Positions 20,314-28,571 of a stretch of 64,000 bases of DNA are shown piece after piece (the stretch's first letter is position 1; every line of letters starts with the position of its first letter). Made by a program: the position numbers and the translations under genes. Source of the stretch: Pseudomonadota bacterium (GTDB lineage: Bacteria; Pseudomonadota; Gammaproteobacteria; Burkholderiales; Gallionellaceae). Below the pieces are notes generated by a model, which was not told the DNA's origin, did no database searches, and worked only from the letters and a program-made list of their open reading frames with translations. The stretch covers positions 47,439 to 111,438 of the forward strand of contig JAJZTF010000008.1 in the NCBI GenBank assembly GCA_021821945.1. Reading direction: 5' to 3'.

Positions 20314-20898
20314 TTGAGCCCCCAGTTGCTGGTTTTAGCCTCCACCTCGCCATACCGCAGCGAATTGCTGAAAAGACTGCAAATTCCCTTCGTCACCGCC
20401 TCTCCCGACATTGACGAGACGCCATTGCCGGAAGAATCCGCGCAAGCGACTTCGATGCGCCTCTCGCGGGAAAAGGCCAAAGCAGTGGCCCCGGACTATC
20501 CCGATGCGCTGATCATAGGGTCAGACCAGGTCGCCCTGCTTGAAGGAAGGCAAATTTGCAAGCCACTCACGCACGACAATGCGGTCAAACAACTTCGCAG
20601 CATGCGTGGCAAGACAACCTCCTTTTACACGGCGCTCACGCTGCTCAACACGAAGAGCGGCCACTCGCAGACCGAAGTCGCGGAAAACCAGGTCACACTG
20701 CGCGACCTAGACGACGCGGAAATCGAAGCCTATCTCGAAAAGGAGCAGCCCTACAACTGCGCAGGCAGCGCAAAATCCGAGGGGCTGGGTATCGCATTGA
20801 TGAGCAGCATGCGGGGAGATGATCCCAACGCGCTGGTAGGCCTTCCCCTCATCCTGCTCACCAGGATGCTGCGCAACGAAGGCGTGAGGCTGTTCTGA
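20314..20898 (+). CDS. maf: Maf family nucleotide pyrophosphatase
   Basis: Hydrolyses modified or non-canonical nucleoside triphosphates to monophosphates as housecleaning. The protein is 194 residues from the TTG at 20314. This start is chosen because the family N-terminal strand LVLASTSPYRSELL begins right after it and AAGGA lies 5-6 bases upstream. In-frame ATGs at 20245 and 20260 would add up to 23 unusual residues. Further motifs are the ESAQ, IGSDQVA and GSAKSEGLG segments. The closest named homologue is YceF (m7GTP pyrophosphatase), but the substrate is inferred. Confidence 0.9.
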   Translation: MSPQLLVLASTSPYRSELLKRLQIPFVTASPDIDETPLPEESAQATSMRLSREKAKAVAPDYPDALIIGSDQVALLEGRQICKPLTHDNAVKQLRSMRGKTTSFYTALTLLNTKSGHSQTEVAENQVTLRDLDDAEIEAYLEKEQPYNCAGSAKSEGLGIALMSSMRGDDPNALVGLPLILLTRMLRNEGVRLF

Positions 20899-21617
20899 AT
20901 AAGACCACGGGCACCCTCTACCTCATCCCCTGCACGCTCGGGCGCATGCAGGCCGAAAGGGTTCTGCCCGGCCATGCCATCGACATCGCGCGCAAACTGC
21001 AGCACTATGTCGTCGAGGAACCCAAGTCGGCACGCCAGTTCCTCTCGTCGATAAACCATGAAAGCCCGATCCAGTCGCTCGATCTTGCAACCCTCAACGA
21101 ACATTCCAGGGCTGATGAACTCCCTGCCCTGATAGCCCCCCTGCTCGAAGGCAAAGACATGGGGCTGATCTCCGAGGCGGGATGCCCCGGCATCGCGGAT
21201 CCCGGCGCGGATCTCGTCGCCCTTGCCCATCAGAAGAACATACGCGTCATCCCTCTGGTCGGTCCGTCGTCCATCCTTCTGGCCCTGATGACATCGGGCC
21301 TCAATGGCCAATGCTTCGCATTTCACGGCTATCTGCCCATAGAACAGGCGGACAGGAGCAAGGCGATCGCGGCATTGGAGAGCGAGTCCTTCAAGCGCAA
21401 ACAGACGCAGCTGTTCATCGAGACCCCATACCGCAACGACAAGCTTTTTGCAGCACTGCTCGCACAATGCAGGCCGGACACCCGCCTTTGCATCGCGACT
21501 GACATCACCCTCGAAACAGAGGAGATAAGGACCCTGCGCATTTCCGAATGGAAGCAGATCGCAGCACCCGATCTCAGGAAACGCCCAAGCATTTTTTTGC
21601 TGCTGGCATCACATTAA
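20895..21617 (+). CDS. RsmI-type SAM-dependent methyltransferase (tetrapyrrole methylase fold)
   Basis: The product is about 240 residues and is related to RsmI (16S rRNA 2'-O-methyltransferase), but belongs to the shorter branch found next to maf in betaproteobacteria. Motifs: the first strand TGTLYLIPCTLG, the SAM-site GLISEAGCPGIADPG, VGPSSILLALMTSGL, and FIETPYRND. The first ATG (20946) would delete the first strand. The frame is open back to a CTG at 20895 that overlaps the maf stop (CTGA) with GAGG 5 bases upstream, so translation probably begins at this non-standard codon. The substrate is not known. Confidence 0.85.
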   Translation: MNKTTGTLYLIPCTLGRMQAERVLPGHAIDIARKLQHYVVEEPKSARQFLSSINHESPIQSLDLATLNEHSRADELPALIAPLLEGKDMGLISEAGCPGIADPGADLVALAHQKNIRVIPLVGPSSILLALMTSGLNGQCFAFHGYLPIEQADRSKAIAALESESFKRKQTQLFIETPYRNDKLFAALLAQCRPDTRLCIATDITLETEEIRTLRISEWKQIAAPDLRKRPSIFLLLASH

Positions 21618-21620
21618 CAG

Positions 21621-21649
21621 TTGCCCTGAATACCGCTTTCTGGTATTAA
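21621..21649 (+). promoter_or_regulatory. Possible dksA promoter
   Basis: TTGCCC (21621-21626) and TATTAA (21644-21649) are separated by 17 bp, 36 bp before the dksA start. Each hexamer matches consensus at 4 of 6 positions. A short inverted repeat AATACC/GGTATT lies in the spacer. Confidence 0.35.
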
Positions 21650-21684
21650 AGCGGACTCAAATTTTTTCTCGTTGGAGACGTACA

Positions 21685-22107
21685 ATGCCGCAATCATCGT
21701 TGAAACCCATCGCCCCGTACAAACCCAAGAAAGGCGAGGCATACATGAACCCGCAGCAGCGCGAGCATTTCCGGCGCATCCTCCTGCAGATCAAGTCAGG
21801 TCTGGGCGAGGACATCGATCGGACCGTACACACGATGCAGGACGAAGCCACCGTATTCGCGGACCCGAACGATCGCGCAACGCAGGAATCCGACATCAGC
21901 CTCGAGCTTCGCAACCGCGACAGGGAACGCAAGCTGATCAAGAAAATCGACGAGATGCTGAGCAAGATCGATGCGGACGAATATGGCTATTGCGAGAACT
22001 GCGGCATCGAGATCGGACTGAGTCGTCTCGAAGCGCGTCCGACCGCCACACAGTGCATAGACTGCAAGTCGCTGGACGAGATCCGCGAAAAGCAGATGGC
22101 CAAGTGA
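21685..22107 (+). CDS. dksA: RNA polymerase-binding transcription factor DksA
   Basis: Binds the RNA polymerase secondary channel and potentiates ppGpp. The protein is 140 residues. The N-terminal coiled coil includes the DPNDRATQE-type tip (FADPNDRATQESD, with the two key acidic residues), and the zinc finger has four Cys in CENCGIEIG and CIDCKSLDEIR. A weak promoter precedes it and a GC hairpin follows. Its likely targets in this window include the GC-discriminator promoters at 20210 and 60543. Confidence 0.95.
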   Translation: MPQSSLKPIAPYKPKKGEAYMNPQQREHFRRILLQIKSGLGEDIDRTVHTMQDEATVFADPNDRATQESDISLELRNRDRERKLIKKIDEMLSKIDADEYGYCENCGIEIGLSRLEARPTATQCIDCKSLDEIREKQMAK

Positions 22108-22112
22108 TTGCC

Positions 22113-22127
22113 GGGGGCCGTGCCCCC
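22113..22127. terminator. GC hairpin between convergent dksA and the sulfur operon
   Basis: GGGGGC (22113-22118) pairs with GCCCCC (22122-22127) around a 3-base loop, in the 28-bp gap between the two convergent stops. There is no T run on either side, so it may block rather than classically terminate transcription. Confidence 0.35.
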
Positions 22128-22135
22128 AGGACGGG

Positions 22136-22531
22136 TCAGATCACCAGCGGCCCGTCGTATTCGTCGCTGAGATTTGCCGCCGTCGCCCCGGCCGAAGTAT
22201 TCGCAAGCTGGCGTTCGTGGTCTGCCTGCACCTGCAACAGCGTGACGACACAGGTATGCAGGCCCTGATATTCATCCTTCCCCGTCCCGTACTGATCGGC
22301 ATCGGAATAGAAAAACTGGCAGCGGAAACGCCCGTTGCCGACCTTGCATATCACGAAATGGGCGCCCCTCTCGGTCCAGTACAGCGTGGGGCACAGGGTC
22401 AGTTCGGTCGATGCGGGATCGAGCTGCAGTTCGCTATCGGCAAGCGCGACATCGACCTGCTTGCCATACCGCTTCTGCAATTCCGCGCTGACGACTTCCC
22501 TTTCGGCTTCGGTAAAATCCGGAATGCTCAT
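22136..22531 (-). CDS. Unrecognised 131-residue protein, last gene of the qmo-hdr operon
   Basis: I do not recognise a family. It is a small soluble protein with no signal peptide or membrane segment. An N-terminal helix rich in Glu (FTEAEREVVSAELQKRYG) precedes several predicted strands: VDVALADSELQL, CPTLYWTERGAHFVICKV, and FRCQFFYSDADQYG. Three Cys (in LCPTL, VICKV and RCQFF) and one in HTCVV are present but not in a metal motif. It begins with AAAGAG just upstream, 20 bp after the rhodanese gene, so co-transcription with rhodanese, hdrB and hdrC is likely. A role in sulfur metabolism is only inferred from position. Confidence 0.75.
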   Translation of the reverse strand: MSIPDFTEAEREVVSAELQKRYGKQVDVALADSELQLDPASTELTLCPTLYWTERGAHFVICKVGNGRFRCQFFYSDADQYGTGKDEYQGLHTCVVTLLQVQADHERQLANTSAGATAANLSDEYDGPLVI

Positions 22532-22551
22532 ACTCTTTATCCAGTTGAAAG

Positions 22552-22938
22552 TCAGGTCTGCGACCAGGGTAACCCGTCAAAGCGCCAGCCGTTGCACGAA
22601 TTGCGGTGATGATGCTCGTCGAGATCCCCCTCGAAACCGTGCATCACGTTGTACACATCCGCAAGTCCGGCACTCTCGAGAGCGAGGCCTGCATCCATTG
22701 AACGGCGGCCGGAACGGCAGATCAGCACCACGGGACGATTGACGCTTGCCGCCTTCTTGACCTGGGCGACAAAATTCGGATTGAGATCCCAGTCCGGCCC
22801 GTCCACCCAGGGTATCCAGATGCACCCCTCGGGATGCCCGATGAACATGTATTCCATTTCGCTCCGCACATCGATGAACACCGCTTCCGGATTGTCCTGC
22901 AAAAACTTGTGCGCTTCTATGGGTGTCAGGTTTTTCAT
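22552..22938 (-). CDS. Rhodanese-like sulfurtransferase
   Basis: A single-domain rhodanese of 128 residues, probably cytoplasmic as no signal peptide is seen. The active-site loop is CRSGRRS with the catalytic Cys74, and the upstream FIDVRSEMEY segment is the typical CH2A-like element. The C-terminal part contains an unusual HHHRNSCNGWRFDGLPW segment with an extra Cys. It starts 4 bases after hdrB, inside the qmo-hdr operon. It likely carries persulfide sulfur to or from a thiol partner; donor and acceptor are not determined by the sequence. Confidence 0.92.
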   Translation of the reverse strand: MKNLTPIEAHKFLQDNPEAVFIDVRSEMEYMFIGHPEGCIWIPWVDGPDWDLNPNFVAQVKKAASVNRPVVLICRSGRRSMDAGLALESAGLADVYNVMHGFEGDLDEHHHRNSCNGWRFDGLPWSQT

Positions 22939-22942
22939 TGGA

Positions 22943-23842
22943 TCACTTGGAGGCGATATCCAGCAGCTTCTGCGGGCGAAGCACGTTGCCGTCGAGTCCC
23001 GCCTGCTTGGCCGTTCCGCCGTATGCGACGGTCATCAGCTGGGAATAATAAACCACAGGCATGGAAAGCTTGGTGCCCTTCTTCTTGTTGATCTCGGACT
23101 GGTATATCTCGACGTTGGCCTGGCAAAGCTGGCAGGGCGTGACTATCATGTCCGCCCCGTGGTCGTAGGCCGACTCCACGATGTCCTTGATCTGCTTCTG
23201 GGATTTTTCCGGCTCGGAAAAGGCAAGCGCGCCGCCGCAGCAGGTGACCTTCTGCTCGTAGCCTGTTGCGGGCTCGGCCCCCACGGTCTCCACCATCTTG
23301 TCGAGATACTGCGGGTTTTCGAAGGATTCGCCGGCAATGCCGAAAGGCCGGTTGGTCTGGCAGCCCACGTAGCCCGCGATCTTCAAACCCTCCAGAGGCT
23401 TGACCACGGGCTCCTTCATCGCCTCGAAGCCCACGTCCTCGATCAGCACCTCGACCAGATGGCGCGCCTTGACCGTCCCCTTGAAGCTAAGCCCGGCCTC
23501 CTTCAGCGCCTCGTTGGTGTCGGCCATCAGACTCTCGACCTCATGGAGCTTCTCTGCAGTCTCGCGCGTGGCAAGCCAGCAGGCGGGGCAGCCCGAGACC
23601 AGATCCTGGCCCGGCATGTTCTGCTCGACCAAGGCGAGATTTCGCGCATTCAGGACCAGGCGCGAGAGCTGGCTGCCCTCGCCGTACCCGATGGATGCGC
23701 TGCAGCAGTTCCAGTCGGGAATCTCGTTTAACTGTATATCCAGTTTGTCGCACATGACCTCGATGGAGGGAACGAAATTGGAAGCCGAGGCGCCCTTCTG
23801 AGACGAACAACCGGGATAAAACGCATAGTTTTTCTTTGCCAT
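22943..23842 (-). CDS. hdrB: Heterodisulfide reductase subunit B homologue
   Basis: The protein is 299 residues with two complete CCG domains, which ligate the non-cubane iron-sulfur clusters used to reduce disulfides in archaeal HdrB. The first set is C12, C46-C47, C85 and C88; the second is C161, C201-C202, C237 and C240 (CCGGALAF; CQLC). The start is ATG 23842 with GGAGAG upstream; an in-frame codon at 23857 is less likely. It follows hdrC by 18 bp. With QmoA and QmoB it likely forms the electron-transfer complex that replaces membrane-bound QmoC. Confidence 0.93.
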   Translation of the reverse strand: MAKKNYAFYPGCSSQKGASASNFVPSIEVMCDKLDIQLNEIPDWNCCSASIGYGEGSQLSRLVLNARNLALVEQNMPGQDLVSGCPACWLATRETAEKLHEVESLMADTNEALKEAGLSFKGTVKARHLVEVLIEDVGFEAMKEPVVKPLEGLKIAGYVGCQTNRPFGIAGESFENPQYLDKMVETVGAEPATGYEQKVTCCGGALAFSEPEKSQKQIKDIVESAYDHGADMIVTPCQLCQANVEIYQSEINKKKGTKLSMPVVYYSQLMTVAYGGTAKQAGLDGNVLRPQKLLDIASK

Positions 23843-23860
23843 GTCTGCTCTCTCCATCTA

Positions 23861-24475
23861 CTAGATCTGTCTGCGCGCTTCGATCTCTTGCGCCTTGGCA
23901 AGCATCTTCTGTATGCCGCCGATGTCCTTGCACTTGTGCCCGCCGAGAATCTCCATCGGGTTCAGGCGTTTTGCCTTCATCAGCCCGAGCGCAACACCCT
24001 GCATGCCCAGAAGATTCTTGATGCCCTGGGAAAATCCGTCCTTGAAGTAAACCCCGAGGGAAAACTTGAGCTCATTGACCCTTCCCGTCCTGATCAGACT
24101 GTTCCAGAATATCTTCGCAAGCTCGCGCGTGGGCTGACCCTTGGGCGCGACATCCAGCCTGTGCGCATAATGGGCCAGACCGTGCATGATGTGCGTGATC
24201 GGCAGCTTCCTCGGACAGCGCACGATGCAGGTATAGCAGGAGGTGCACATCCAGACCGAATCGGAGGTCAGCACCTCCTCTCTTTTCCCGGCCATGATCA
24301 TGCGGAATATCTTCTGCGGCGAATGTTCCCAGTGGGGGCCAAGCGGGCATGAACCCGCGCACACGCCGCACTGCATGCACATCGACACCCATTCGCCGTC
24401 CTCCACCCGCTCCTCGACTTCCTTGAGGAAATTGCCGCCGTAAAGCGCAACTGCTTTTTGATTCAGATCGCTCAT
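23861..24475 (-). CDS. hdrC: Heterodisulfide reductase subunit C homologue
   Basis: Iron-sulfur electron-transfer subunit of 204 residues. Two [4Fe-4S] binding motifs are visible: C33, C36, C39, C43 (CMQCGVCAGSCP) and C77, C80, C83, C87 (CTSCYTCIVRCP). The rest is helical with no transmembrane helices, unlike QmoC, which fuses this domain to a membrane part. The ATG at 24475 is chosen since AGGAG lies 8 bases upstream; a GTG at 24484 is also in frame. It lies 12 bases after the qmoB stop. Confidence 0.93.
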   Translation of the reverse strand: MSDLNQKAVALYGGNFLKEVEERVEDGEWVSMCMQCGVCAGSCPLGPHWEHSPQKIFRMIMAGKREEVLTSDSVWMCTSCYTCIVRCPRKLPITHIMHGLAHYAHRLDVAPKGQPTRELAKIFWNSLIRTGRVNELKFSLGVYFKDGFSQGIKNLLGMQGVALGLMKAKRLNPMEILGGHKCKDIGGIQKMLAKAQEIEARRQI

Positions 24476-24487
24476 CGCATACACTCC

Positions 24488-26731
24488 TTAACCGAAGCCC
24501 TTCATTGGTGATGGTCCCAGCTCGACCAGCTCTGCAACATAGTCGTTGATCAGCCCCGCTATCCTTGCGTTATCGGTGATCGCAATCTCGTAGGTTGAAA
24601 CACGCTGAGGCTCAAGGCCCATCTGCGTCAGCGTGTCGCCGATCTTGCTCATGCGGTAGCCTGCAAGTTCGGACCCCTTGACGAAGTGGCACTGGTATTC
24701 ATCGCCCTTCCTGCAGCCCATCATCATCACGCCGTCGTAGCCCGAGTTCAAGGCATCGGTGATCCAGATGGTGTTCACCGAGCCCAGGCAGCGCACCGGT
24801 ATCACGCGCACGAAGGCCGAATAGACGATGCGCGACAGCCCCGCCATGTCGAGCGCGGGATAGGCGTCGTTCTCGCAGGCGAGCACCAGTATGCGCGGCT
24901 TCTCGGAGAACTCGTCGGGTATCTCGACCGCCTTGATCTGGCTTCCCACCGTGTCGACCGAATAATTCTCGAAGGAGATCACGCGCACGGGGCATGCACC
25001 CATGCAGGTCCCGCAACGGCGGCAGCGCTGCTCGTTGAACACCGGAAAGCGCTTCTCGTCCTCGTCGATCGCGCCGAAAGGGCATTCCACGGTGCAGCGC
25101 TTGCACTGGGTGCAGCCCTCAAGCCGCACCATCGGATAGGAGAGGTCGCCCGCCCTGGGGTGTGCTGCGCGCCCGAGGCTTGCGTTCTCTGCAGCCTGTA
25201 TCGCCTTCAATGCTGCGCCCGTCGCATCTTCGGTCGCCTGATATATGTCCATCGGCCGGCGCACCGGACCTGCGGTGTAGATGCCGGTACGCTGCGTTTC
25301 GTAGGGGAAGCAGATGAAATGCGAATCCGCGAATCCGTATTTCAGCTTCGGCAGATCCGGCCCCTGGCGATAGGTCAGATTGAGTATCGAGATGCGCTTG
25401 AGATCATTCCTCTGCTGCCTGGCCTCCTCGGAGCCGCCCTCCGCCTCCTTGGTGAGCCTGTCCCAGTCTGCCACGTTCACGCCCGAGCTTGGCACCTGGC
25501 CTGTCGCAAGCACGACGAGGTCTGCGTCCAGAACGAGATCCGTATCGAGGATCAGGTCCCTGTAGGTCACTTTGCAGCCGCTGCCTGATGATTCGACCTT
25601 GCTTGCCTTGCCCTTGGAGAAGATCACGTCCTTGTGCTGGGCGCTCCTGTAGAAATCCTCGCCCATGCCAGGCACCCGCAGATCGTCGTATACGACGATG
25701 GTGGACACCTCGGGGTTTGCGTCCTTGAAATACATCGCCTGCTTGATGCTGGTCGCGCAGCAGTGGCCGGAACAGTAGGGAAGATGCGCTTCGTCGCGCT
25801 GCCCTGCGCACTGCAGGAACACCACCGACTTCACCTCCTTGCCATCGGCGCGCCTGATCGGGCCGCCGTTCGACGCCTTGGCCAGCGATTCGAGTCCCGC
25901 GTGATCCACCACGTGATCGAGCCCGCCTCCGAGCTCAGGCAGCTTCTTGATGTCGTAGGTCGTAAATCCCGTCGCCTGCACGATGGAGCCCGCGGCGATT
26001 TCCGTGACGGCACCCGATTCCTGCGCAAGCTTGATCGCATAGCGCCCGGGCGCGCCCGATGTCTCGGCAACGGTGGTGTTGAGATGCACCGCAATCAGCG
26101 GATGAGCGCTCACCCTTGCGGCGAGTTCCGCAACCCCTGTTTCCTGGGGCTCCGCATATGGCGCCTTGAAGGGAACGCGCTTGTATAGCTTGCCCGCCCA
26201 TCCGCCAAGGCTTCCCTGCTTCTCGACAAGGATCACCTCGTAGCCCGCTTCAGCAGCCTCGAGCGCCGCGGTCATGCCCGACATCCCTCCGCCCACCACC
26301 AGGATGTTCTTGAGATGGGTGTGATTGGGGTTGCCTGCAGGCACCTTGGCCTTCTTGAGCTCCGCGCAGGCCATGCGAACGTAATCGTCCGCCATTTCCT
26401 GGCGCACCTCGTCGTGCTCTGCCCCTTCCGATACGACCCAGATCACGCCCTCCCTCAGGTTTGCGCGCGTCATCGCTATGTCCGGAAAATTGAACGCCTC
26501 CGTCTTCGCCCTGCGCGAGCAGGCCGCGATGCAGACATGCGTGACCTCTTCCTTCTCGATGTCGTCGCGTATCATCTGAACGCCTTCGCTGTTGCACAGG
26601 AAAGCGTGTTCGCGCACCAGCGCCATCTTGCCCTCTCTCTGTGCGATCTTTGCAAGCTGTGAAACATCGAGCTTGTCGCCCAGGCCGCAGCCAGAACAGA
26701 TATAGGCAGCCGTCTTCATTTCAGCCATCAT
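24488..26731 (-). CDS. qmoB: QmoB: HdrA-like flavoprotein with ferredoxin and MvhD domains
   Basis: The protein is 747 residues. Order of parts: an N-terminal cysteine segment (C12/C15, and CIAACSRR at about 67-73), an FAD Rossmann fold (GGGMSG at 147-152), an HdrA-type iron-sulfur segment (LQCAGQRDE and CSGHCCATS), two ferredoxin [4Fe-4S] motifs (starting C540 and C570), and an MvhD-like [2Fe-2S] domain with C619, C648, C673 and C681. This layout is that of QmoB, a partner of adenosine-5'-phosphosulfate reductase in electron exchange with quinones or thiols. The ATG overlaps the qmoA stop by 4 bases. Confidence 0.92.
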   Translation of the reverse strand: MMAEMKTAAYICSGCGLGDKLDVSQLAKIAQREGKMALVREHAFLCNSEGVQMIRDDIEKEEVTHVCIAACSRRAKTEAFNFPDIAMTRANLREGVIWVVSEGAEHDEVRQEMADDYVRMACAELKKAKVPAGNPNHTHLKNILVVGGGMSGMTAALEAAEAGYEVILVEKQGSLGGWAGKLYKRVPFKAPYAEPQETGVAELAARVSAHPLIAVHLNTTVAETSGAPGRYAIKLAQESGAVTEIAAGSIVQATGFTTYDIKKLPELGGGLDHVVDHAGLESLAKASNGGPIRRADGKEVKSVVFLQCAGQRDEAHLPYCSGHCCATSIKQAMYFKDANPEVSTIVVYDDLRVPGMGEDFYRSAQHKDVIFSKGKASKVESSGSGCKVTYRDLILDTDLVLDADLVVLATGQVPSSGVNVADWDRLTKEAEGGSEEARQQRNDLKRISILNLTYRQGPDLPKLKYGFADSHFICFPYETQRTGIYTAGPVRRPMDIYQATEDATGAALKAIQAAENASLGRAAHPRAGDLSYPMVRLEGCTQCKRCTVECPFGAIDEDEKRFPVFNEQRCRRCGTCMGACPVRVISFENYSVDTVGSQIKAVEIPDEFSEKPRILVLACENDAYPALDMAGLSRIVYSAFVRVIPVRCLGSVNTIWITDALNSGYDGVMMMGCRKGDEYQCHFVKGSELAGYRMSKIGDTLTQMGLEPQRVSTYEIAITDNARIAGLINDYVAELVELGPSPMKGFG

Positions 26732-28011
26732 CGAGCTCCTTCGACAGTAGAGGTTTTGTGCACCACCTGTATCGCGCGCAATGCCGCAGCGGTTGCGCTT
26801 TGCGCCGCGCGATTCACATCCAGGGGACTCGTCGCAGCGCCCGCGCCGAACATGCCGCCGGACGCGCCCTCGATGAATCCCGATGAGTCGAGCAGGATGT
26901 CATCAGGCAGCTTGATGCCGTTCGTCTCCGGCTCCATGCCGATAGCCAGCACGACAAGGTCGTGCGTGGTCGCATAGCGGTGATAGCCTTCCGTGTCCAC
27001 GCCGTGCAGGACCAGGTTCCCGTCCTTTTCCTCGGCAATCTTGGCGACCTTGGACTTGATGAAGTTCACCGTCGGATCCTTCTTCACCTGCTGATAAAAG
27101 TCCTCCAGTCTGTCTATCACGCGGATGTCGATGTAATAGATCGTCGATTTTGCATCGTCGCCATAGGCTTCTCTGACGTAGTGCGTCTGCTTCAATGAAG
27201 CCATGCAGCAGATCCTCGAGCAGTGGCGCAGATGATTCTCGTCTCGCGATCCTGCGCACTGGATGAAGGCGATGTTCTTCGCCTCCTTGCCATCGGAGGG
27301 GCGCAGCAGCTTTCCGCCGGTAGGCCCGTGGGGATTGGCGAGCCGCTCGAATTCCACGCTCGTGATCACGTTGGCAAAACGGTCATAGCCGTATGGCTGT
27401 ATCCTGGCAGCATCATAAGGCTTCCAGCCGGTCGCCCAGACGATCGCGCCCGCCCTGATCTCGACGGTCTCTTCCTGCATTGCAAGGTCTATCGCATCGT
27501 ACTTGCATGCCGCTTTGGCCTTCTCCGCATCGGCCGTTCCGATGATCGAAGGATCGAGCACATACTGCATCGGATAGGCCATGTTGTGCGGCAGATAGGC
27601 TGCGCGGGTCTTGGAAAGGTTGTATTCGTAGGGGTTGTCGATTTCCGCATCCACCGCCTTTGCGCATTCTCCGCAGGCGGTGCAGTTGCTGTTGACATAT
27701 CTCGGGGAGAGTTTGAGCCTGACCGTGTAGTCGCCGCGGCTTCCTTTCACTTCCTGCACTTCGGCCATTGTCATCACGCGCACGTTGCGGTTGGCCTTGA
27801 TGCGGCGCAGGTTGATTTCCATACCGCAGGTCGGGTGACACATCTTGGGAAAGTAACGATACAGCAGGGCTGTCCGCCCACCCAGAGTCGCATTGCGTTC
27901 GACGAGGATCACCTGCTTGCCGCATTCAGCGGCCTCCAGCGCCGCCGTCATGCCGCTTATCCCGCCGCCCACGACCAGGATGGTCTGGTTGGTTGCTATT
28001 GAAGCTGTCAC
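26728..28011 (-). CDS. qmoA: QmoA: HdrA-like FAD/iron-sulfur protein
   Basis: The protein is 427 residues. FAD binding is shown by ILVVGGGISGMTAALEAAE (residues 11-29), a Cys pair C58/C62 follows, then a C110-C113-C116 iron-sulfur motif, and the HdrA segment IQCAGSRDENHLRHC then CCMASLKQ. The length matches QmoA rather than the longer HdrA of methanogens. The start is GTG (28011) with GGAGG 6 bases upstream. It heads the run qmoA-qmoB-hdrC-hdrB-rhodanese-unknown. aprAB and sat, its usual functional partners, are not within this window. Confidence 0.92.
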   Translation of the reverse strand: MTASIATNQTILVVGGGISGMTAALEAAECGKQVILVERNATLGGRTALLYRYFPKMCHPTCGMEINLRRIKANRNVRVMTMAEVQEVKGSRGDYTVRLKLSPRYVNSNCTACGECAKAVDAEIDNPYEYNLSKTRAAYLPHNMAYPMQYVLDPSIIGTADAEKAKAACKYDAIDLAMQEETVEIRAGAIVWATGWKPYDAARIQPYGYDRFANVITSVEFERLANPHGPTGGKLLRPSDGKEAKNIAFIQCAGSRDENHLRHCSRICCMASLKQTHYVREAYGDDAKSTIYYIDIRVIDRLEDFYQQVKKDPTVNFIKSKVAKIAEEKDGNLVLHGVDTEGYHRYATTHDLVVLAIGMEPETNGIKLPDDILLDSSGFIEGASGGMFGAGAATSPLDVNRAAQSATAAALRAIQVVHKTSTVEGAR

Positions 28012-28049
28012 TTGAACCTCCGTAATTGATTGCGATAATCAGCGGTGCG

Positions 28050-28571
28050 TCAGTGTTTCAGTATTTCAAACCTCATGCTATCAAGATCACCCAATATCCA
28101 GGTGAACGCTTCCTCCACACCCGGGGCCCCTATGCCGGAAACCGAACCGGGATTCACCAGCAGCGTCTTTCCGCCCAATATGTTTTGCTGCTGAATGATT
28201 TCCGCAACATGGCTGTGCCCGCAGCACACCAGATCGTATTCTCCTGTACAGGCCATCGCACGGCCGTAATGAGGATAATGCGTCGCGAAGATGCGCCGCC
28301 CCCCGAGTTCCAGTTCTGCATCTTGCCCATGATAGGTGAATAGCGAGCCGTACTTTCCCATCATCCTGTGCAGCGCCATCTGGTCGCCGACATTGTTGCC
28401 GTGAACCGCATGCAGGGGAATGCCAAGCTTCAAGGAAGCGCGCAGCGTATTTGCGCCTATCAGGTCTCCGCAGTGTATCACCGCTTCCGCACCCATGGAC
28501 TGCGCCCTTGCGATCGCATTCGCAAGCGGTTCCGCTCTATCATGGCTGTCAGAAACAATGCAGATTTTCAT
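28050..28571 (-). CDS. YfcE/MJ0936-type metallophosphoesterase
   Basis: Calcineurin-like phosphodiesterase of 173 residues. Metal-binding motifs: SDSHD near the N-terminus, HCGDLIG, HGNN (VHGNNVGD), THYPHYGR, and GHSHVAE. These are the complete dinuclear set. The physiological substrate is unknown for the family. It is 38 bp upstream of qmoA on the same strand, so it may be co-transcribed, but a link to sulfur metabolism is only positional. Confidence 0.9.
   Translation of the reverse strand: MKICIVSDSHDRAEPLANAIARAQSMGAEAVIHCGDLIGANTLRASLKLGIPLHAVHGNNVGDQMALHRMMGKYGSLFTYHGQDAELELGGRRIFATHYPHYGRAMACTGEYDLVCCGHSHVAEIIQQQNILGGKTLLVNPGSVSGIGAPGVEEAFTWILGDLDSMRFEILKH

Noticed and set aside
22943..28011. 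An sHdr (HdrC1B1A-hyp-HdrC2B2) lipoate-dependent sulfur oxidation system
   Set aside because: The order and the QmoB-type fusion with an MvhD domain do not fit sHdr. There is one hdrC-hdrB set and no lipoate-binding protein in the window.
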